This document shows, piece by piece, positions 11,857 through 24,100 of a DNA stretch of 64,000 nucleotides. Under the pieces are notes generated by a model that saw nothing but the letters and a program-made list of their open reading frames with translations, did not search any database and had not been told where the DNA came from. The DNA comes from Sphagnum compactum (lineage: Eukaryota > Bryophyta > Sphagnopsida > Sphagnales). The stretch covers positions 11,036,001 to 11,100,000 of the forward strand of contig OZ234498.1 in assembly GCA_965153455.1 (NCBI GenBank), in the 5' to 3' direction. The position numbers and the translations under genes are program-made. The stretch's first letter is position 1, and each line of letters begins with the position of its first letter.

Positions 11857-13990
11857 AAGGAAGAAAAAATGCTAGATGTATCCTTGGTTTTGATAAAGCA
11901 GGTTTGGAGTCACAGAAAAGCAGAGCAACTGTAGAGTACCGTACTTATGGCCTCGTCCTCCAAACAGCATGTGTTGTTTGCATCAGGTGCAGTAGTTGTG
12001 TTTAGAGCTCTAGAGAAGGCAAGGATGTTCCGTGCAAGCTTTTCTGTGGGCCTAGAGGTAACACCTCTGTAAGTTGTTGGCCATTTTTGTTTCCTTTGTG
12101 GATGTTAATATCATTCGTCACTTTCTGCTGTAATGCCAGAAAGGACTTCTGGCAGTATTTTACTTTCAAGGCTAAGATTCGTCTAGAGTGAGTATTTGTA
12201 TTGTTTCCCAGAGTTTTCTCTTGTTTCTTTACACTTCTGCCTGTAAGTTATGTTATGAAAGTGAATCATGAGTTTGAGCCCAGAAAACATTAGTTTGAAG
12301 CCTGCGGATCTGGTTGCTCTTAACGCCTTGGATCTAGGCTACGTTACTGTTCTTAATGACTCCCAGTGGGATTCTTCATAGGGGTGAATTTGTTTTGAGT
12401 TCTTAGACAGATGTGCCTACCTAGGTTGTAACAGCCTTTTATGTGGCAAATGCTCAAAGCAAGTGCACAGATTCTGGATAGAATATGGAGCCACCAGAAT
12501 GGAGCCAAAATATGGGAAGGAAACAAATGGTATGCCAGCCCACCAGCAAGCCTTCTTTGACATCTGGATGCTTGTTCATCTGCATGGAAGTCCTATGACC
12601 ACATGTGCATTATTTCTTTCTGCCTGAGGATTGTGGGATCCTCACCAATAACCTCCTACAACTTGTAAGGCTTCATGAAAAGTTCACTCAAGATAGGATT
12701 CATGCACATTTTGCCTGCAAGGGGATGGAGAGCCAGCTTTTTCAAGTGGAAGGACACCAGGGCTATGGGGTTTTGGCTTCCATAATGTTACATCAAGGAG
12801 TACTTGAAGTAAAAAATCCAGATATCAGTTTTCTGCTTCTCAATTAATGCATTTGTGGACTCACCATCTACCTCATAGCTTCTTTCTATTGTCTTGAGCT
12901 GAACATGACTTTTGTGAGTGTTTGTGAGTTGGAATCCCAGGCAACTTGTATGGCAGGGAAGTTTTGAAATCTTTTGTGCACGACAATTTTCCATATTGGT
13001 TTCTCTGAAATCTTTGTATTGAATGTGATTGGAAACTACAGGAGCATCTCTTCCTTGCAACCTCACTGGCAGAACAGGAGGAACATTTTGGAAAGTTGTC
13101 AAGTTTTATGTATAAAACCACATATTTTATAAGGAGGTATGGTGACTTTCTGACCCTTCCATTGGCTTTAAATCTTCATCCAAGCAACGATTCCCTGCAA
13201 TTGAAGATTTTGCAATGGCTTTCTACATGAATAAAACGATGGCATCTTGATTTCACAAGGAATGTTTATGTTCTGTAACTAGCTTAAGTGCATCGGTGAT
13301 CGTGAATAGTTGGTAGGTTGCTGATTTAATAGTCCACCATCACTTGTGGACATGTTAATTTCCTACCCACCACCTACACCGCACTTGTCCATACTCGATA
13401 GTTTGCAACTTGGTACCCCTTTCCACTTGTCCATACTTGATAGTTTTGCAACTATCAAAGTTTTGCAAACCAAGTTTTGCAAGTTTGCAACTTGGTACCC
13501 CTTTCGAACCTACCTAAGCTACTATCCCATTGGCTATTTGGATGATTCATCTTTGAAGACAAGGGTACAACGAATGAATATGAAAAACAAGTGCCTTCAT
13601 GGATGAAATGATTAAATTAAAATCTTTAAATTGCAAATATGGTGTCATAATTAAATTTTTATTTTTTAGGGATTACAAATGAATTACCAACAAATACAAG
13701 GGCTATGAAGGATGAATAATGAAAAAACAAATGTTCATAGATGAAATATAAAAGTAACGCTTAAAGTCCAGCCACGCTTGGTGTTTGCACCAATGCTAGT
13801 TCAATGTTTTCAGTGTTAAACTAAGGTGGTAGTCCACATGTAACATCTTACATAACATTAAGTTCGAGTTGGCATATGACATGGAATTAGTGTTATCTAA
13901 ATGTTAAGGGCTAGTGTTTGATAACATTGAAATCTTCAAAATATGAACATTTCAGAAAATAAATATTGATGTTACGTAAAACTTCAAAAT
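11857..13990. other. SOD 3' flank and intergenic DNA
   Basis: The SOD 3' UTR should lie in the first few hundred bases. Around 13360-13500 a short sequence (CACTTGTCCATACT...GATAGTTTTGCAACT) is reiterated two or three times. No second gene is recognisable; the open frame at 12605-12847 has no family resemblance. Confidence 0.4.
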
Positions 13991-14640
13991 ATGGGTGATT
14001 AACTCAATGTTAGCTAGTGCTTCGCTCTCTTTCCAAACTTTTGCCTATTCTATCTCCTCCCCCTTTAACAAGCTCCATTGCATTCTCTACAACAAGCTCT
14101 AAGCACAAAATATTTATGCACAAAATTTCTCCTCGCTTTCCTATTGCAACTCTATTGCTACAACCTATTGTTGTTCTCTCGTTATTCAATTGTTTACTAC
14201 AACAAAAGGTTGAAGTATAATCTATGCTCTACGTGCAAGTTTGCAAAGCTCCATCTATAGGAATTATTGTTGCGTTGCAAATGAAGGATGATGTTTTGCA
14301 TTTTTTTCTAATCAAGATTGTCATGTGGATAGTCAGAAATGAACAATTGACATTCAAGAATAGTCAACGAATGTCATCAGCAACAAGCAAGTTGTGAGCA
14401 TTTGGCGAGGAGTAGGACGCCAACCACAATCACCTTCACCAAATAGCAACAGCAACAAGTGGCACTCCTATAAGTACAATCAAAATCTACTACCCATTTT
14501 CCTACAAGAATCATAACCAAACAATAAAATGAAAGAACTATGAGGAAACAAATGGTCAATGTAATTTTGTATTGAAATCAATAATTGAAATGTTTGAGGG
14601 TAATGAAAGAATTTAATACTCCTTTGCAAACATTATAATC

Positions 14641-15816
14641 TTGATTAAAGATAGCGACAAAACATCATATGCAACTCGGAAGAGCAAAGGGAAGCAAAAA
14701 GTTATAAATTCGGATTGTGTAGGAATTAAAACAAGAAAGCCCAGACAAGCTAATTGGGTGAATTCAAAGGTCCTAGCACTCATAAATGCAAAGAAAGCTA
14801 AACACGAAACAAGCTTCGAAATTGACATTGACTCAAGAGACAATATGGAAATAACAATCACAAAATGGAAGCATATCTCTAAGGTAGAAATGGCCAATTT
14901 TCATTCTCATCATCATTGCAACGGACCAACCTACAAAGATAAATGGGGGTCTTTCTATACATGACTACCAAAATATTACATGCCACAATGAAAAATACCA
15001 AAACATGTTTGTAGAAAACAAGGTCTCGTAGGGGTTGTTGAAAAACTTTAACAAAATGTTTTTTGGGCTCATTGACATCTTCATGAATAGGAGACCTTGC
15101 TTCAACCCCCCGCATTCAAGAGATTTTGTGAATCCAAATGATGATGTCTACCATGTGGTATTTTTTCATGATTCTTCTCCATGTGAAAATTTGGGGTCTA
15201 ATGAATAATTCAATTGTGAAGAGGCCCTAGAAAAAAATGCATCACCCTTTGCAACCCATGATCTAGTATTACACTATGTAAATACATTGGAGGAAGGGAA
15301 TAGTTGGGCGATTCCATCCAATCTCCACATTGCTGGGCATAGCACACCAAGAAAATTTGTTTCTCCCCCAACTAGACTCAAAACCACTGTGATAGCTAGA
15401 GCTTGGCAAAGCCCTATAGTTCAACTTAAATTTCCGAGTCCAACTACAAACAATCCAAATGTAGAATGGGGACCACCTATATCAAATCCAATGACATAAC
15501 GAACTACACAACCATTACACACTCCAAGAAGAGTTGGGCATATTCCTTTACCACAATGCACAACAAAATGTACACAACCAACTATAGATAAAAGCACACA
15601 ACTAGTTGCAAATGGAAGCACTCAGCCAACTGCAAATAGAAGCACACAACCAACTACAAACAATGCATTTCTTCAATCCCATCACAATGTTGGGAACACA
15701 AGGGTCAAACGAAAATTGAGTATAGCCCACAAAATTCTCATTGAAACAACTAAAAAGGCTGATGCAGCACTGGTTGACTCCATCAATCGTTTCCATGAAG
15801 TCAAATTGAAATAAAT
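14641..15816 (+). pseudogene. PIF/Harbinger trihelix (Myb/SANT-like) protein gene, broken
   Basis: The first open part (14641-14964) has the DNA-binding layout of Harbinger second proteins: KPRQANWVNSKVLALI, a spacer, then TKWKHISKVEM and YKDKWGSFYT. After the stop at 14962-14964 homologous reading resumes in other frames (YQNITCHNEKY, DFVNPNDDVYHV). It ends in a basic helical tail (RVKRKLSIAHKILIETTKKA...) that stops near 15816. At least two frame changes or stops make it non-functional. In active elements this protein helps bring the transposase to DNA. Confidence 0.6.
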
Positions 15817-16228
15817 AAACCCAAGCACAAAATGAAATTCTACAGAAGCAGTTGAAATATTTTAAATTCTAAAACATAGAAATCAATCGAACTCGACAAG
15901 GCATGGTCCGAATGATAACAAGGCTTATAGAAGTCATGGCCTTAGCTTTTAAAAGAGATCTTCATGTAATGTGCCCAAACCAGAAACTGCAACGTGCCTA
16001 CAACATGCCAATTTGACATTAAACAAGGATATTGCATCACATGAAGAACATGAATAAATTTTCAGACAATCTTATACTTGAAAAAAAATTGCATTTTCAT
16101 GGGACCAATTTTTTTGAATTGAAAGAATGCCACTAATAAGGTAGGATTGAATACTTTGTACATTGCTAATGACAATGTGCAACAAGATAAATCTCCAAGT
16201 TGCGACGGTTTTGCTCCTTGAAAAGCTC

Positions 16229-17310
16229 TTAGCCTTTAATGTGAGCATTTTCTTCACCATGATGCAATCCATTAAAATTTTGTGCATGAACATCTTGCAT
16301 ACTTTCAACTTGAATCATTTGCATGAGCTCTTCCACGTCCACTTCTTTCCTCCCCAATAACAAGTTGTGAAGTAAACAGCATGCATAAAACACATCATGA
16401 ACAATAGTTATGTGCAATTATGTCTTTTTTAGAAACTTTCTAAAAGTTTGCTTCAGTATGCCAAATGCATTCTCAACAATTGACCTACCCCTCTTGTGTT
16501 TGTGATTATACAATAATTCCAAAACTGAATAAGCTTCCCCATTTTCTTTGTGTGGTGTCATAAGCCATGAAAGCAATGGGTACCGCTTATCTCCAAGCAA
16601 ATAAAGTGGAATTCCATCCTATGACCAATAGCCGTGTCAAAGAGACCCTTATGTATTGCACATTGATACAACCTGGACTTCGTCAAAACACCAAAGTCAT
16701 TCACACTCCTAGGCAATCCCACATAAACATCCATGAACCTTTTTTGGCTATCAACCACCACTTGTGCAACCACACTGTACCCCCCTGTCTTGTGAATGAA
16801 GTAATTATCGTAATAAACCCAAATGGTTTTGCTATGGATATATGTGTGCCATCTATAACACCCATCATGTTAGGCATGTAACACCAGTTTTTTTAATTGA
16901 ACATTACAACTTGCATCTTATCACCCACTGGCCATGTTATCAATTTTCTGAAAACTAAATTGATTTCCATGACCACTTCATGAAGCACAAGTGCGATAAA
17001 GGATCAACCAATGGCAAACAACTCACTACAAGTTAGGGTATTTGCACCTTATGCAAGTTTATAGATTGCACATAAAATGCAGATCTTAACAAGACTTGCC
17101 TTTCTATACCTAGTATCATGCTTTGAAATCAAAGGCCTCATTTGATTACAAATGTCCATATATGTATTTTTGGACATTCGAAAATGTTCAATCCACCTAT
17201 TATTTCATATTTCGTCAATAAAAAATGGCTGAACCACGTAAATAATCATGGTTTCACCCAATGACCGAGCTCATCACTTAATCCCAATAAACAACATGAC
17301 ATCCTATAAT
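16229..17310 (-). pseudogene. HARBI1-like DDE transposase/nuclease, broken
   Basis: Read on the minus strand, the fragments follow the family order. First comes an N-terminal RMSKNTYMDIC...QMRPLISKHDTRYRK block (~17200-17090). Then comes MMGVIDGTHISIAKP with the first catalytic Asp (~16880-16840). Next is VVVDSQKRFMDVYVGLPRSVND with the second Asp region (16773-16700), then LGDKRYPLLSWLMTPH and RSIVENAFGILK with the catalytic Glu (16600-16450). The tail is VFYACCLLHNLLL (~16390). Frameshifts and stops separate the blocks, so it is inactive. The palindrome boundary falls at ~17080, inside the N-terminal block. Confidence 0.75.
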
Positions 17311-18310
17311 CATATTATGCAGTAGATGTTAGCAGGATTTGAAAGTTGAATTGATGGTCTCTATGCAATGATTCAAACATGGAAAACGACAATTGGGACT
17401 TGATTGTGGCATCACAAATAGCTCTTGTCAAGCTTGAATCAACAAAATAAAACCAACAACCAATAATGACAACTTGTATTGATCCATCATAAACACCACT
17501 ATAGTGACACCTGCAAAAACAAAATGAAATTGGATTTCATTTCATTTAACAAATTTTTGGAGTAACATTTTTGGGCGAATTTTCACATAGTGGTGACAAA
17601 AGGAATTGAATTTTTTTAAATTTGTAGTGTAAATTCAAAAAAAATTGCCCAAAAAGTGGAAAAAGTTGCCAATCTTTCAAGACCATAGACTTGAAAAAAA
17701 ACCTTGGTTCAAAGTTTTTTAAATTGAAAGTTGCAATACTAAGGTTCAAGAGACATACCTTGACTTTTCCAACTACGATTCGTTCAAACAACTTCAACTT
17801 CTTTCAACTAATGACATTTGTAGCATCAAATCTTTGAGCCAATGAAGCGAACCTACAAACTGGAATCCTAAAACAATAGTAGAATAGATGCACACAAAGA
17901 ACTTGCAAGAACCAAAAACAAAACAAAACAAAACAAAAAAAACACCAAAAATAGATGTAGAAAACAAACTTGCAAGATTGAAAATAAAGAGAAAGGAGAG
18001 CAAAACACAAAAAGAATGCAACAAAGAACGTGCAATAACAATAACAAAGAAGAAATTCAATGACCACCCAAAAGGTCAAAAAGAACACAAACAAACAAAA
18101 GATAAAGATAACTTACCTCTTGCAAGTGTCGCCTCACCTCCAAACATTGATGTTGAAATGATAATGGTATGTGTCGCCGAAAGTTAGGTGTGGACAACTT
18201 CTTGGTTGATACGGCATCTAGTGTTAGGTTAATGATGGTAATCACCAACCAAAATGACCTAGCTAATGTTTAAGGTGTTAGTGCAAAAGCTAACACCAAA
18301 GCTTAAACAC

Positions 18311-19251
18311 TAGGTGTGGGGGTACCTTTAGATGAAGACAAAGATCTCAAAGCAAAACTTACACTTTCAATTGTTGTTGAATGAGGAACAACTTGAACAA
18401 CGCTCACATCAATTCATTCAAAATGTAGATTTCCTATAGAATCAATAGCCTTGTTTGAACTAGTAATATTTCAACTAACAAAAAGTTGTTCATGAATATC
18501 AACAATAATCACAAATCTTACATTGTCAAAATTGTTAGGAGACTTACATGTCTTGGTCCCATTACCAAATTCACAATTCTTTGACTTTGTAATTTTGTGA
18601 ACAAAATCATGAAATTGTAGAAGGAGGTCTCGAACAACAAGTTTTTTTGAAATCTTCATCTCTGTTGATGTTGTTACAATTTTCGATAGCACCATCAAGA
18701 GGCTCTACATGTTCAAGTGACTTTGAGCATTGTCCAAATTGGAATGAATTAAAGTTTGAAGGAGATCTTTATCAAATGTCACAACTTGAACCACACAAAA
18801 ACCAACATGTTGTTAAATGCAGGGAGGAAGATGTTGTGTAGTAAAAACATTTTGCATAACATAAACAAAATGGTTTTTCATAGCAAGAATAAGAACTTGA
18901 ACACCTTGTCTAGGCAAAAACTTATATTTGACCCTTCAACCTAATCAAGATTTGCAACAATTTTTGTTTCATTAACATGATTTGAAACAAGTTGCACAAG
19001 GTGAAAATAGTTGGTTCAAACTTTGTTAAGACATTGATGAAAATTCAAGAAAACAAATACAAGTCAACAAACTACCATTGAGTCAAATCACAAACAAAAG
19101 AATGAACAATGACAAAGGACCCAAGGACTACATATCTTTTTGCAATTATTTTGATTTTTTCATATAAAGAAAATTGTTAATGAATTATTTTGTAACTTAT
19201 TACTAAATATGCCTAAATTTGCATTAATACATCACATGGTGTGTTTTGATC

Positions 19252-19285
<34 letters not shown>

Positions 19286-20341
19286 GTTTAGATATGCACT
19301 TTGTTTTGAAAAATGTTTATAATTGTATATCATATTAAAATTTGCTAGTTATTTTAAGGTTTTTTAATATTATAAAATACAACTTTGTTTCATATGTAGT
19401 GTACATTATATTCCATTTACATGTGGTAAATGACTCTTGAAATTTTAAGATTTGAAAACATACTTGAATTTCAAAATTTTAAAATTCAACATCTTTTAAA
19501 CTTTGTGAGTGTTAGGTTATCATCAAGATCAATTTTATTATCGTTTTATTAACAAAATCCTTAACAAATATTTTATAAAATTGTCCTTGTCTAGAATAGG
19601 TGATGTTCAAGCTCAATTTTTTTTATTAAAATCAAAACCTAAAATTAATTAAATATTAAATGAATTTTTTATTTGAATCCATTAAGACTCATATTAGTCA
19701 TTTAGCACAATTTTTCATGATCAACATAATATTAAAGTGACACCACATAAATGTATTCACAAAGTTGTAGTTTTCACAATCATCCAACATGATTTTGACT
19801 CCTTATCTTGTTTGATTGTGATTTGACCTCATCATCTTGTTTAAAACATGAAAACAATTCGCGTTAATCTAATTGACTACAAGTTGAATAGGCTATGACC
19901 CTTTTTAAATCGTTCTATAATATTCTAGTAGTTGCCGCAAAAAATGACGTGGTAACTTTTCAATATAGTTGAATAATGAATTTCAAAGCTAATAAGCTTA
20001 TGAAACTCATCATATGGTAGCTCAATCGTTCAATTATATCTATTGATAGAGTTAATGTTTTGATTATTAGTAATTTCGACAATGATATTTCTCGAAACTT
20101 GACAAGATGACAATTGAAATATAGTAACAACTTAGACCATATTTATGTTGAAATGTGTGATTATGAACTAGCATTAATGTTAGTGAAGGTATTATGGAAA
20201 GATGGTCATCACTAGACTTAGGAGGCATATGTTATATGAAGGACTCAAAAGTCCTAATGACATCCAAATCTATCAAAACCTCTTGAAGTCTATATAGTGT
20301 TCTACTTGAAACTTTTTTCATAGTTGCCATGTGGTTTTAAC
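18311..20341. other. AT-rich outer part of the left arm
   Basis: No gene recognised. An open frame at 18471-18698 (-) is shared with 55018-55284 (+) in the other arm and probably belongs to an unidentified old transposon. A (TA)n run lies at 19254-19283, where the other arm has only a short TATA stretch near 54451. Confidence 0.5.
19254..19283. repeat. (TA)n microsatellite
   Basis: About 14 TA units; much shorter in the homologous position of the right arm (near 54451-54460). Confidence 0.9.
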
Positions 20342-20724
20342 AAGTTCATTCATAGTAGTTCACATAAAATTTAAGAAAACATCAAGCAAGAAAATAAAAA
20401 ACAAAAATCAACTTCAACACAATTATAATATCAAACAAAATCAATTTGAATTAGAAGATAAGATGAAACTCACATGTGTTTATGGAAACCTTGAGGATCA
20501 ACTTCAAGTGTGAGATTAGAAACAAAGACCTTATGACCTAGCACTAAATATCTTCATTTTTCCTAGATTTGGGATCAAGTCCGCATGGAATAAGGAGGTT
20601 AATTTGACTCCTTGATTTCATTCAATAGGTTAAAATTATCCCCCTTATGTTCCCAAGAGCTTCTAATGTTGCATTGTTCTCTCGACTTGAGAGAGCATCC
20701 GGAATGGGTGGAGACATTGAGGAT

Positions 20725-21180
20725 TTTTTTGGGCAACTTGATTTATTTTTTCCAGTCTGCCCAAGAATTTCAAGCACCTTGGAAAGATTGCCTGAGACTT
20801 TGGGCAGGCAAATGTATATTTTTTCAACCTTCATACTCTACCCAAAATTATTGGGCAACACAAAATTTCCTAAACTGTTCGATTTGTATTTTCTAGCATC
20901 AGGATTTTTCCAGAGTGCCCAAAATCGTTTGGGCATAAATAATTTTTTCTTCAACCTTTATCATCTACCCGAAAATGTCGCAAAATTATTATTTTTTTCC
21001 AAAACTGCCCGATTAAATTTTTTTCCAGCATCAGGATTTTTCCAGAGTGCTAAATTTTGGGCAGGATTGAGAATTTTCCAACCTTTATAATCTGCCAGAA
21101 ATGATCGGGCAGAATCCAATCCCCAAACTGCCCTCAAATTTTGAAGCATCTTCGAAAAAAAATTTTAAATTTTTTTCCAA
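20725..21180. repeat. Left-arm-only block with internal repeats
   Basis: About 420 bp here are missing at ~49135 in the right arm. The block contains two ~131-bp imperfect units beginning AGCATCAGGATTTTTCCAGAG at ~20896 and ~21027, and several copies of TGGGCA/TGCCCA. The right arm joins across it at short matching CTTG..GCCCAAAA sequences, which suggests a deletion there. Confidence 0.7.
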
Positions 21181-24100
21181 AGTGTCCATGTTTTGGAGCG
21201 AAGAAAAACAATTCCTAAGTTTCCCGAAGCTGCCCAAATTTTTTGCATAATTTGGAAAGCCCCTCAATGTGAAGGTTTAACATCGGGATTAAATTAACCC
21301 CATCAAAATATTTATTTACCTTCTTTGTGTGAACATCACAAAAAAGGTTAATTTATTCCTTATATTTTAGTGTATTTAACCCCCAAATCAAGAGAGGGTT
21401 AAATGAAATAAAAATATCCCTGCTAACCCTTGGTGTGAATCCAACTCTAGTGAGTTGCTAGCATGAGGCCGCGAGGCCCCTAGGCCAAACTCTAGGGACA
21501 AACTAGGTGGCCAAATGTGCCATTGGCCAAGAGGACTTTATTTAAGTGATATGAGAATCATCAGAAGTCCATGTAGAAAGCTATAAACACCTAAAAGTCC
21601 TCTTGGAAAGCCCATGACGAAGTCACACTAGAGGTGCACAAATACACAACAACACTTGAGCTCCACATTGCTTCACACTCCTAGTGATAATTGCCTTATT
21701 TTTTCCCCCCTTTTCTTATGTTTCCATGTATGGTTTTTAATAAATCATCATTATTTATGTGAACCTCTAGTTTAATTTAATTAAAATTAATATAAATAAT
21801 AATGAACAATGAAAGCACACATGTTAATTTACTTTTTACATATCTATGTTCACGAGTGGGGGAAAAGAGTGAGATAATTGAATTATCTTTGAAACTATTC
21901 AAGAAAGACTATATGATATGAATAGTCTCTCAAATTGTCCAAGGATCACCATACACTAGTAATTGTCTCTAGAATTGTCCAAGGATAACCACACAATAGA
22001 TTTTTAAAATCACCCATATACTTAGTTCCGTGAAATTGGGTCGCACCAAAAGGTCCACACATACACAACAACATTTTCCCCAAAAGCTCACACGTATGGA
22101 GATGGTGGTGGTAGGATTCTCAAACTAGCGTTCAACAAATGATGGGTGAGAACCGAATCTTGTATAGCATTGGAGAGAGTTCCACGTATGTATATTTGGA
22201 GGGCACCTTATATCTCCAAATATCCGTCTTAGAAAAGTGAAGAGATTTTATGCGTAGTCCTTAGAAGTGGGAGGGGGATCTAAACCCTATAGATAAACCG
22301 TAAACCCCTCCTAGTCATAAGGAGTAAGCATAAGAACCCTTCCCCCATCCTATGCCTCATTATGTTGATATGTTTAGGTTCATGATAACCTTCTCTTGTG
22401 CTTTATAATGGGTAAAACCAAATGGGTGCATTGATCAACCAACGGTCGGGTGGTTATGTGTGCCGGAGGATTGAGCATGTCTAATGTTTACCCTTTTCCT
22501 TTACTATTAGTTGAGTTTCTTTATGGAATGAATTGTTGGCGAGAAAGATTGTGTGAGCAGAAACAATGTAAAAAGAAGGAAAATGGAATAGCCCGCCATA
22601 CAGCAAAACGGCTTGCCCTCTTCTTGCACTGCAGATCTTGGGCAAGGTCTTTACTCTTCGCGTTGATTCTAACATATTAGCCATAAGAGGCTATGAAGGA
22701 AGGAAGGTAGTTTGTTTTGTTTTGTTTTGTAGTTATGAGATCCACTGAATTGGGATGCTTCAGATTGTGTTCTTGATGTCTTTGGAAAGCTCTTGACGAG
22801 GAGGGGTGCATGGGCTTGGTTCCACAACGTTTGGACTTGCAGCGCAAAAGTTCTTGAATTTTGAACGATTTCTTTGCTGAAAATTAAATTAAATTGTAGC
22901 TGAAAAGTTTGGAGGAATTGGAATGGGCCTTTGGTGTTATTGGAAAGATCTTGATGAGCAGGATTTAATGGAATTTATTTGGTAAGATTTGGATTCAGAA
23001 TGTGGGAGATATTAAAATTTTAAGTGATTTTTGCCACTAAAAAATGAAATAAATTCTAAAAAGCCAGGTTTTGGAAGGAAAAATCAGTTGAGAATGTGAT
23101 AACACTTGAAGGCTTACCATTAAATTCAAGCATGATTTCCTTTCATATTTGGCTGTTCAAAAAATCGATCCATACATTTGCAAAACAAGGTTCACATGTT
23201 GAGTTTCCCTATTTGTAATGGGTTCCCACATGGGCCAACGGCCACTGGTAAGAGGCTTAATGGCAATTTCAAAAGGTAGATCGGTGGGGGTAATGTTATT
23301 TAAATTTGTCTATCATCGTTTGGAGGTCAATTCATAGTACAATTTGTCGAGGCCCCTTTTTGGACGTCAAACACAGAGTAGAATTTGTGAAGCAGAAAGC
23401 ACACTTATATGAATTTCCTCTTCTGACACATATGGAACTTAGCATCACTAAATTCCAAATTGCAATGACCATAACAATCTCGGTAATTGGTATCCATGCC
23501 ACCATGACCCAAAGGGTTCCCAAAAGAGCCTAATAGGGTAGGTACATCATACATGGTAGAAGAAGAAGAAGCTTCCATAAAAGTTAGGGTTTGATTGTGC
23601 ACCAAAATAAATAAAATTGTGGGGTTTTTAGGTTTGCCGACATGAGAGTTGGTGAGTAACTTTCATTGAAGCTCTTATCATAGAGGGAAAAGAGAAGTGC
23701 AAAAGTCGGTGAGTCTATATTTTCCGAGGCATAGCCTAGTAGAGGAGCAAAGTGTGGTTTCCAATCACATAGAAAGTGGGGTCTTGTGTGAGGCACCTTT
23801 GCCTGATTTATTGTCATACTTGTCAGCACAACTTGCCTAATGGGATTATGAGGACCTTTGGACACTACCTTTTAGAAGGCTCTATTTTATGTAATAACTT
23901 GGTTTGTGGTTTTATTACCATACTCTTGTAATTTTGTTTTTCAGTGGTTTGTTGTTTGTTGGGTTTCATTAGTTGGGTGGTTTGGACCTAGGTGAACACC
24001 TTGAGAACTTGATGAGAAATTGATGGGAACACATTGGGAACATTGATATCCAAAAGATGCAATAAAAATTGTGTCCCCTCCCCAAAGGAAAAAGAATTGG

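Larger units (their letters stand above)
14000..18310. mobile_element. Decayed PIF/Harbinger DNA transposon
   Basis: The region carries both genes expected of an autonomous PIF/Harbinger element: a trihelix/Myb-like DNA-binding gene on the plus strand (14641-15816) and a HARBI1-type DDE transposase on the minus strand (about 17310-16229). Both are broken. Termini were not resolved. Fragments containing CTAGTGTTT lie near 13910 and, inverted, near 18310, and may be remains of terminal repeats. The part from ~17080 outward to 18310 is also present, inverted, at ~55400-56650. Confidence 0.7.
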
